A DNA stretch of 64,000 nt from assembly GCA_903845115.1 (NCBI GenBank), contig CAIMWE010000022.1, forward strand, positions 1 through 64,000, in the 5' to 3' direction. A model generated the notes under the pieces. That model ran no database searches. It saw only the letters and a list, made by a program, of their open reading frames with translations, and was not told the origin of the DNA. A program made the translations under genes and the position numbers. This stretch comes from an uncultured Acidobacteriota bacterium (GTDB lineage: Bacteria; Acidobacteriota; Thermoanaerobaculia; UBA5066). Shown piece by piece: positions 57,928-64,000 of this stretch (the stretch's first letter is position 1; each line of letters starts with the position of its first letter).

Positions 57928-58977
57928 ATGGCCGACACCCCACCGGTCGATCTCCTGACCTCGATCGAGAACCGGACGGCCGACCGGAAGATCCTCGAGT
58001 TCGCCGCGCGGGGCTTCATCCCGCTGGCCCCGTCGGACCTCGTGCGTGCGGTCGCGACGATCATCGAGACCGGGGACGCCGCGCTGAAGGCGATTGCCGA
58101 AGAGACCTTCCGGACGTTCACCGACGACGTCTTCGCCGAGGCGGTGCTCAGCGACGGCGTCCGGGGGGAGCAGCTCGACGCCATCGCCCGGCACACGGAG
58201 GAGCCCCAGGTCCTCGAGACCCTCATCCGCGCTCGGGCGGTCACGGACGAGACCCTGGCGTGGCTCGCGGAGCGCATCCCGCCGAACCTCCAGGACGTCC
58301 TCATCACCAACCAGACGCGCCTCCTGGCGGCGCCGATGATCGTCGAGCGCCTCTTCGAGAACCCGGACCTCTCGAGCGACATCCGCCGCCGGGCGGACGA
58401 GTTCCTCGAGGAGTTCTTCCTGAAGAAGCTCCGCCTCGAGGAGGAGCAGGCAGCGGCAGCCGTCGCCGGTCGCCTCGAGGAGGTGTCGCCCGAGGCCAAG
58501 GAGGAGGAAGAACGGCCGAGCGCGCCCGCCGGGCGGGAGGAAAGCAAGGTCCTCTCGGAGGACGAGAAGAAGAGCCTCTTCTCCCGCGTCTCCCTCCTCA
58601 CCGTCGTCCAGCGGATCCGGCTCGCCTGGAAGGGGACGCGGGAGGAACGCCTCTACCTGGTCCACGACACGAATCGCCTCGTCTCGGCGGCCGTGCTGAA
58701 ATCTCCCAAGACGAACGAAGCGGACGCCGAGCTGATCGCGAACATGAAGAGCGTCAGCGAGGACGTCCTCCGCGGCGTCGCCGCCCGCCGCGAGTGGCTC
58801 AAGAAGTACACGGTCATCCTGGCGCTCGCGAAGAACCCTCGCGCGCCGGTCGCCACGACCATTCCCCTGGTCGCGAGGCTCACGGCCAAGGACCAGAAGG
58901 TCCTTTCGACCGACCGGAACATCCCCGAGGTGGTCCGGGTGACGGCCCGGCGGATGGTTTCGCGCAGAGATGATTAG
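57928..58977 (+). CDS. Helical-repeat protein, paralogue of the 56195 gene
   Basis: The 349-residue product has two alpha-helical repeat regions (about 1-150 and 210-349) joined by a Glu/Ala/Lys-rich, probably coiled-coil, linker (about 155-205). Its C-terminus (LKKYTVILALAKNPRAPVATTIPLVARLT, then IPEVVRVTARRMV) parallels the end of the 56195 product. No enzyme motif is visible. It starts seven bases after the RodZ-like gene and is probably cotranscribed. It may be a scaffold; this is inference. Confidence 0.75.
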   Translation: MADTPPVDLLTSIENRTADRKILEFAARGFIPLAPSDLVRAVATIIETGDAALKAIAEETFRTFTDDVFAEAVLSDGVRGEQLDAIARHTEEPQVLETLIRARAVTDETLAWLAERIPPNLQDVLITNQTRLLAAPMIVERLFENPDLSSDIRRRADEFLEEFFLKKLRLEEEQAAAAVAGRLEEVSPEAKEEEERPSAPAGREESKVLSEDEKKSLFSRVSLLTVVQRIRLAWKGTREERLYLVHDTNRLVSAAVLKSPKTNEADAELIANMKSVSEDVLRGVAARREWLKKYTVILALAKNPRAPVATTIPLVARLTAKDQKVLSTDRNIPEVVRVTARRMVSRRDD

Positions 58978-58996
58978 CCATCCCGGGCCCAGCTCC

Positions 58997-59026
58997 TTGA
59001 ATTCCCTTTTTGTGCCGTGGGAGAAT
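58997..59026 (+). promoter_or_regulatory. Possible promoter upstream of the J-domain gene
   Basis: TTGAAT (58997-59002) and GAGAAT (59021-59026) are 18 bases apart. Transcription would begin near 59033, consistent with the TTG start at 59050 behind GAGGAG. The match is moderate. Confidence 0.4.
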
Positions 59027-59049
59027 CGGCCTGCCAGACAGAGGAGCCA

Positions 59050-59700
59050 TTGAACAACTACTACGATCTGCTCGGGGTCTCCCGTGATGCCACGGAGGCG
59101 GTGATCCGGGACCGGTTCCGGCTGATCGCCCGTGACCTCCACCCTGACAGGTTCCAGGACGTCGAGAAGAAGAAGGTGGCCGAAGCGAGGTTCCAGGTGA
59201 TGACCGAGGCCGTCAACGTCCTGACGAATCCGGCCCGCCGGAAGGCCCACGACTTCGACCTGGACAAGGGAAAAGTCGTGGAGGGCTTCGACCCCCAGGC
59301 CGTCGCACGGGTCTACCTCGCCAAGGGGGTCAAGGCGTACAAGGAAGGCGACTTCGTCCAGGCGGTGCAACACTTCGACCTCTCCGTCCAGCACTGGAAC
59401 AAGGACCCCAAGGCGCTCCACTACCTCGCCCTCGCCTGCCTGAAGGTCCCGGGGCAGGCCCGCAAGGGGGTCGACGCGATCGAGCTGGCGCTCAAGATCG
59501 ACCCCCTCAACGGCCTGTATCACCGGGAGGCAGGGAAGCTCTATCTGCAGGCCGGCCTCAAGTCCAAGGCCGAACGCCATCTGGAGGAGGCTCTGAAGTG
59601 GAATCCCCAGGATTCCGAGGTCAGCCGTCAGCTCGCAGGATTGAAGCCCGATCCGGAGCAGAAGAATATCCTGGGCACTTTTTTCGGGCGCAAGGGATAA
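59050..59700 (+). CDS. J-domain protein with TPR repeats
   Basis: Likely Hsp70 co-chaperone. The N-terminal J domain (residues 1-70) has YYDLLGVSRDATEAVIRDRF and the catalytic HPD (31-33). TPR-like repeats fill the rest (KGVKAYKEGDFVQAVQHFDLSVQHWNKDP, then GLYHREAGKLYLQAGLKSKAERHLEEALKWNP). There is no zinc-finger or client-binding domain of DnaJ. The TTG at 59050 follows GAGGAG; a GTG at 59017 would add 11 residues. It is followed by a phosphatase gene eight bases away. Confidence 0.86.
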   Translation: MNNYYDLLGVSRDATEAVIRDRFRLIARDLHPDRFQDVEKKKVAEARFQVMTEAVNVLTNPARRKAHDFDLDKGKVVEGFDPQAVARVYLAKGVKAYKEGDFVQAVQHFDLSVQHWNKDPKALHYLALACLKVPGQARKGVDAIELALKIDPLNGLYHREAGKLYLQAGLKSKAERHLEEALKWNPQDSEVSRQLAGLKPDPEQKNILGTFFGRKG

Positions 59701-59707
59701 TGCGACC

Positions 59708-60550
59708 GTGACGCTTTCGGCATTCGGGATCACCGACGTCGGCCGGAAGCGGCGACACAACGAGGACGCGTACTTGCTCGACGTGGAGCGGGGCCTTTTC
59801 GTCGTCGCGGACGGCATGGGGGGCCACGCTGCAGGCGAGGTGGCTTCCCGGATCACCGTCGAGTCGATCCAGGAATATCTCGCCCTGCGCGACGACGAGG
59901 GAGAGAACACCTGGCCCTTCGGCTTCAACAACCGGTATTCGATGGAGGGGAACCTCCTCACCACCGCCATCAAGAAGGCCAACGATAGGGTCATCCGGGC
60001 GGTGCACAACCGGCCCGAGCTGAAGGGCATGGGGACCACGGTCGTCGCCGCCCTGTTCGACGCGGAGCGGGCCACCCTCGTCCACGTGGGCGACAGCCGG
60101 TGCTACCTGTTCCGGCAGCACGATCTGCGCCGGCTGACGGACGACCACTCCTGGGTGCAGGAGCAGGTGAACGCCGGGATCCTGACGCCCGAGGAGGCGA
60201 CCTCGCACCCGCTGAAGAACGTGGTGACGAGAGCTCTCGGCGGATCCCCGAACGTCCTGCCGGATCTGATCGAGGTCCGCCTCGAAGCGGGCGACTCCTT
60301 CCTCCTCTGCTCGGACGGGCTGACGGGGATGATGTCGGACGAGGAGATCAGCGCCATCCTCGCGTCGGAAGGATCGGCCGAGTCGCGGGTGAGAGCGCTC
60401 GTGGACCTCGCGAACGACCGGGGAGGCGTCGACAACATCACGGTCCTCCTCGTGGACGTCCTCCCGCGGGCGGCGAGCCTGTCGGCCGTCGACACGGCGC
60501 CGACGCGCGCGGTCCCGATCCTCCCCGACGAACCGCCGGCCGAGAGCTGA
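59708..60550 (+). CDS. PP2C-family serine/threonine phosphatase
   Basis: Metal-dependent protein phosphatase, 280 residues. All PP2C motifs are present: RRHNEDAYLL, VVADGMGGHAAGE, GMGTTVVAALF, HVGDSRCYLFR, LLCSDGLTGMMSDEEI and GGVDNITVLLV. The C-terminal 25 residues are a Pro/Ala-rich tail. Such enzymes usually oppose Hanks-type kinases or act on anti-sigma systems. No kinase lies in the window, so the substrate is unknown. The GTG start is close to the J-domain gene. Confidence 0.92.
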   Translation: MTLSAFGITDVGRKRRHNEDAYLLDVERGLFVVADGMGGHAAGEVASRITVESIQEYLALRDDEGENTWPFGFNNRYSMEGNLLTTAIKKANDRVIRAVHNRPELKGMGTTVVAALFDAERATLVHVGDSRCYLFRQHDLRRLTDDHSWVQEQVNAGILTPEEATSHPLKNVVTRALGGSPNVLPDLIEVRLEAGDSFLLCSDGLTGMMSDEEISAILASEGSAESRVRALVDLANDRGGVDNITVLLVDVLPRAASLSAVDTAPTRAVPILPDEPPAES

Positions 60551-60600
60551 AGCGAACCTGGAGGCTCCGAGATTCGCCGGATCCGCGCGGGGCGTGGTAC

Positions 60601-63024
60601 TTAGCGCCCGTCGGCGAAGAAGGCGCGCGTCGCTCCGGCGACGTCGGTGGCGGCCAGCTCGTCGGGTGAGTCGCCGAACCACTCCTCCGGGAGGAACCGC
60701 CGGTACGGGTTCTGCAGGAACCTCTTGCAGGCCAGGACGATCACGCCGCGGTCCGTCTCGGAGCGAATCACCCGTCCCGCGCTCTGGATGACGCGGGTCA
60801 TGCCGGGGATCACGTACGCGTACTCGAACCCCTTCTCGAAGCGCTCCTGGAAGTAGAGGCGCATCCGTTCCTGCTCGAAGCGGACCTGGGGGAGGGCGGG
60901 GGACACGACGACGACGGCGCTGAGCATCTCGCCCGGGTAGTCGACCCCTTCGGCGAAGGCGCCGCCCGAGACCGCGAAGAGGAGGACCGGAGCCCCCCCG
61001 TCCTTGAGGATCGCGAGCGCCCCCTCCCTCTCCTGCTCCGTCGACCGGTCGGAGGGGCGGACGACGCGCCGTCCCGGCAGGGGGGGGAGGATCCTCCGGA
61101 CGTCGTCGAGGAACCGGTACGAGGGGAAGAGGACGAGGATGTTCCCCGGGCAGGCCCGCGCCACGTCCGCGACGAGCGCCGCGAGCCGGGGCGCGGCCGC
61201 GCCCCGGCTGGACCACTTCGTGTCGATCCTGGGCTCGATCAGGACGAGCCGGTTCTCCCGGGGGAACGGGGACGGGAGCCTCAGGACCTCGGTCCGGTCC
61301 GGGTCGAAGCCGAGGAGGTCCCGGTAAAACTCGGGCGGGGAGAGGGTGGCCGACATCCCGACGACCGCCGAAGCGGCCTTCAGGGTCTCTCCCAGGAGAC
61401 GGGAGGGATCCTTGCAGAGGAGGGCGAGGCGGCCTCCGGCGGCGCCGCGCGCCGCGATCAGGTCGAAGGCCGGGTCCAGGCGTCCGCCGGGAGCCGCGAG
61501 GCCGGCGACGTCGTGGAAGCGGGCGAAGGAGAAGTAGAGCTCCAGGACTGGGTCGTCCGGCACGCGGTCACCGCCGGCCCTGAGCTCCGCGAGGTGGCGG
61601 ACGAGGAGCGAGTCGAGGCCCAGCCGCAGCTCGTCGAGGCGCTCCGCCTCCAGCGGGACCAGCGCCGAGTCGCTCCCTTCGGGGACGGCTCCGGCGCTCT
61701 CGCGGACGAGGGCGCGCACCGACGCCGCCGCGTCGATCGCCTCGGCCGCCGTCGCCGCCGAGGAGGGGCCGATCCGGTCGATCAGGTCGGTCAGCGCCTT
61801 CTCCTCCAGCGCCGGGGAGTAGTAGCCGCGCGCCCGGTCCACGAGGTTGTGGACCTCGTCGACGAGGAGGATGGAGTCGGCCAGCCGTTCGGGGTCGCGG
61901 ATGCCGGAGACGGCCACGACCGGGTCGAACGCGTAGTTGTAGTCGCCCAGCACGATGTCGGCCCGGGTCGCCAGCTCCAGCGAGACCTCGAAGGGGCAGA
62001 CCGTCTCGCGCCGGGCGGCCTCGAAGACGCGGTCCGGCGAGAGGTGCCGGTCCGATTCCAGGAGGTGGCCGATCAGCCCGGAGTCCTCCAGCTTGGCGCC
62101 GTAGTCGGCGGCGTACGGGCAGTGGTCCTCGTGGCAGAGGACGACGTCGTTCGCGCACATCCGCTCCTTCGCCCGGAGGCGGATCGAGCGAAAGGAGTCC
62201 CCCTCGATCGCCTCCAGGGTTCGGCTGAAGATCTCCTGCTGGGTCGTCTTCGCGGTCAGGAGGAAGAGGCGCTTGCCGTGCGCGAGGGAGGCCCGGAGCA
62301 GCGGATAGAGCGCCGCGGCCGTCTTCCCGATCCCGGTGGGGGCCTCCACGAGAAGGTGCTCGCCGCGAACGGCCGCGCGCTCGACGGCGTCGGCCATCGC
62401 GTGCTGTCCGGGCCGCCACGTGCTGAAGGGGAACCGGAGGTGCTTCGCCTCCGCGGCCTTGGCCCCGGCGAGGGCGTGGGCCTGCGTCGCCTCGTCGATC
62501 AAGGCCCGGACCCGCTGCGACAGGTCCTCCAGCACCTTCTCCCGGTCGAACCCGACGTCGTGCAGGCGGGTGTCGCCGCTCTCGATGTCGGCCAGGACGA
62601 GCCGTCCCCGGACCGGCCGGCTCTCCGTCTCCGAGACCGCGAAGAGGTACCAGCGGAGCTGCAGCTGGAAGCGGGCCATCCGCGGCGACCCGGCGAGTCG
62701 AGGGAGCTCCTGGGCGAAATGGAGGGACTTCACCTCGTCGATCACGACCGCGCCGTCCTCGTGCGTGAACCGGCCGTCGATCCGCCCTTCGAGCGTCACG
62801 GAGAACCCGTCGACCGGGAAGGTCACCTTGACTCCGCGCTCCACCTCGTAGCCGGGGGTGGTCGCGAGGGCGTCGGAGAGAACGCGCCGGTGGACGGCCT
62901 GTCCGATCCACTGGCGCTCGCGCGCCTCTCCTCGGTCGAACCCGATCCTCCGGGCGCCGCTCTCGAGGAGGGCGCCCGGCGAGACCGTCACCGTCCGCTT
63001 CTCCAGATCGATCCGCGCCCCCAC
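60601..63024 (-). CDS. DinG/XPD-family iron-sulfur helicase with N-terminal PD-(D/E)XK nuclease domain
   Basis: The 807-residue product joins two domains. Residues about 35-170 look like a Cas4/RecB-type nuclease (GRIDG with Asp83, VVIDEVKS with Glu97 and Lys99, a Gln-rich QLQLRWYLF). Residues about 195-807 are a superfamily 2 helicase of the Rad3/XPD/DinG group: Walker A in EAPTGIGKT (227-235), LLVDEVHN (387-393) and QSAGRVIRSETDRG. Cys290, Cys297, Cys302 and Cys343 fit the 4Fe-4S cluster of this group. A role in DNA repair or R-loop removal is inferred. The start is GTG. It is convergent with the phosphatase gene and divergent from the next gene. Confidence 0.9.
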   Translation of the reverse strand: MGARIDLEKRTVTVSPGALLESGARRIGFDRGEARERQWIGQAVHRRVLSDALATTPGYEVERGVKVTFPVDGFSVTLEGRIDGRFTHEDGAVVIDEVKSLHFAQELPRLAGSPRMARFQLQLRWYLFAVSETESRPVRGRLVLADIESGDTRLHDVGFDREKVLEDLSQRVRALIDEATQAHALAGAKAAEAKHLRFPFSTWRPGQHAMADAVERAAVRGEHLLVEAPTGIGKTAAALYPLLRASLAHGKRLFLLTAKTTQQEIFSRTLEAIEGDSFRSIRLRAKERMCANDVVLCHEDHCPYAADYGAKLEDSGLIGHLLESDRHLSPDRVFEAARRETVCPFEVSLELATRADIVLGDYNYAFDPVVAVSGIRDPERLADSILLVDEVHNLVDRARGYYSPALEEKALTDLIDRIGPSSAATAAEAIDAAASVRALVRESAGAVPEGSDSALVPLEAERLDELRLGLDSLLVRHLAELRAGGDRVPDDPVLELYFSFARFHDVAGLAAPGGRLDPAFDLIAARGAAGGRLALLCKDPSRLLGETLKAASAVVGMSATLSPPEFYRDLLGFDPDRTEVLRLPSPFPRENRLVLIEPRIDTKWSSRGAAAPRLAALVADVARACPGNILVLFPSYRFLDDVRRILPPLPGRRVVRPSDRSTEQEREGALAILKDGGAPVLLFAVSGGAFAEGVDYPGEMLSAVVVVSPALPQVRFEQERMRLYFQERFEKGFEYAYVIPGMTRVIQSAGRVIRSETDRGVIVLACKRFLQNPYRRFLPEEWFGDSPDELAATDVAGATRAFFADGR

Positions 63025-63123
63025 GGCGGGATTGTAGGCGCCGGCCGTTGCCGGGAAGGCGGGAAGGGGCTCGAGCGCGAAGGCCGACCCGGAGGGATTC
63101 GAGGACCCAAGGTCAGGGGCGCG

Positions 63124-63151
63124 TGGACGCGGAGCACTCTCCGGTTACAAT
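63124..63151 (+). promoter_or_regulatory. Possible promoter for the PBP4-like gene
   Basis: TGGACG (63124-63129) and TACAAT (63146-63151) are 16 bases apart. The predicted start of transcription (about 63158) is two bases before the TTG start codon, so the transcript would be almost leaderless. The 135-base space to the divergent helicase gene shows nothing else. Confidence 0.45.
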
Positions 63152-63159
63152 CCCGCAAC

Positions 63160-64000
63160 TTGAAGCCGACCCGAATTCTTCAAACCGTCGTCACCGCCCT
63201 CTCCATCGCCTGGAGTGTGACGGCCGTCACCGCGGCTGCCTCCCCATCGAGGGCCGCCGCCCAGCCGACGCTGCGCGACCGGCTGGTGGCCGCCTCGCGG
63301 CGCGGCGCGGTTCGCTCGGGCGAGTGGGCAGTGGCGGTCCAGCGCATCGGCGACGCGCAGCCGTTGATGTCGGTCCGCCCCGACGCGCCGCTGATCCTCG
63401 CCTCCACGACCAAGGTCTTCACGACGGCGGCGGCCATCGACCGCCTCGGGGCCGACTACAGGTTCCGCACCTCGCTCTACGTGGACGACGACGTCACCCC
63501 CGAGGGGAGGCTCGCCGGCCCGCTCATCGTCCGTGGCGGCGGGGATCCGGCGATCTCCGGGCGCCTCTACGACGACGACCCGCTCGCCGTCTTCCGCCCC
63601 TGGGCCAGCGCGCTGACGCGCCGCGGGATCCGGCGAATCCAGGGTGGGCTGCTGCTCGACGTCTCCTTCTTCGACGACCAGAAGATCCACCGCGATTGGC
63701 CGGCCGAGCAGGAGCAGCGCTGGTACCAGGCCCCCACCGCCGCCCTCTCCTACAACGACAACGTCGTCCTCGTCCGCGCCACGGGCGGCCTGCGCCCGGG
63801 GGCTCCCGCCATCCTCGGCTTCTACCCGGCGGGGCCCCACCTCCTCTCCCTGATCTCGCAGGTCCGGACGATCAGCGGGGGAGGGGCCATGGTCGGGGTC
63901 CGGCGGGCGGCGGGGAGCCGCACCGTGGTGGCGAGCGGGCTCGTGGGCAACCGGAGGACCTGGACCGGAGACGTCACGGTGCCCGACCCTCCGCTCTACT
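63160..64000 (+). CDS. dacB: D-alanyl-D-alanine carboxypeptidase/endopeptidase (PBP4 type), partial at window end
   Basis: Periplasmic peptidoglycan peptidase of the PBP4 family. The frame opens with a signal-peptide-like stretch (residues about 1-35, hydrophobic then ending near SRAAAQ). The catalytic Ser and Lys lie in LASTTKVFTTAAAIDRLG and the second motif in SYNDN. VRGGGDPAISGRLY is typical of the PBP4 fold. The KTG motif is beyond the window, and the gene continues past 64000. The TTG at 63160 is the best start I can find, but without a ribosome binding site it is uncertain. Confidence 0.87.
   Translation, partial: MKPTRILQTVVTALSIAWSVTAVTAAASPSRAAAQPTLRDRLVAASRRGAVRSGEWAVAVQRIGDAQPLMSVRPDAPLILASTTKVFTTAAAIDRLGADYRFRTSLYVDDDVTPEGRLAGPLIVRGGGDPAISGRLYDDDPLAVFRPWASALTRRGIRRIQGGLLLDVSFFDDQKIHRDWPAEQEQRWYQAPTAALSYNDNVVLVRATGGLRPGAPAILGFYPAGPHLLSLISQVRTISGGGAMVGVRRAAGSRTVVASGLVGNRRTWTGDVTVPDPPLY

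Overview
This window is a high-GC, very gene-dense bacterial chromosome segment. It carries almost the entire transcription and translation core, followed by a merged shikimate, histidine and tryptophan biosynthesis operon and a set of regulatory and envelope genes. There is no 16S rRNA. GTG and TTG starts are frequent. A FecR-type protein with a tryptophan/tyrosine-rich domain and HEAT-like repeat proteins suggest a member of the Acidobacteriota or a neighbouring phylum. That assignment is inference at low to moderate confidence. I see no insertion sequence, prophage, CRISPR array or replication origin.

Layout. Bases 1-413 hold tandem repeats carrying tRNA 3'-end-like segments. Next come rpmG, tRNA-Trp, secE, nusG, rplK, rplA, rplJ, rplL, rpoB and rpoC (414-12595). 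A strong promoter then starts the str operon (rpsL, rpsG, fusA, tuf). It runs without a clear terminator through the S10, spc and alpha clusters (rpsJ to rplQ, with secY, adk, map, infA and rpmJ) to a strong terminator at 33968-33993. Bases 33997-39255 hold two response regulators, acpS, a small membrane protein, a large secreted FecR-like protein, a cyclic-nucleotide-binding protein and def. cysS follows, with a promoter at its very end.

The most interesting part is 40747-56184. A promoter, a 13-codon leader peptide with four His codons and one Trp codon, and a terminator/antiterminator pair lie just upstream of one operon: aroDE, hisZG, hisD, hisC, hisB, hisH, hisA, hisFIE, trpE, trpG, trpD, trpCF, trpB, trpA. 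Every junction is a 0- or 4-base contact, and four of the genes are fusions. The operon covers all tryptophan steps from chorismate, and all histidine steps except histidinol-phosphate phosphatase. The arrangement implies one attenuator setting two PRPP-consuming pathways together.

Downstream are two related helical-repeat proteins flanking a RodZ-like HTH-membrane protein. Then come a J-domain/TPR protein, a PP2C phosphatase, a nuclease-helicase of the DinG/XPD family on the minus strand, and the start of a penicillin-binding protein 4 gene cut by the window edge.

The core machinery also shows oddities. RpoB has an inserted four-cysteine segment, EF-Tu has a non-standard switch I, and L22 has an altered tunnel hairpin. 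Several ribosomal proteins carry long Ala/Lys/Pro-rich tails. Structured RNA spacers lie between rplJ and rplL, rplL and rpoB, and rpsK and rpsD.
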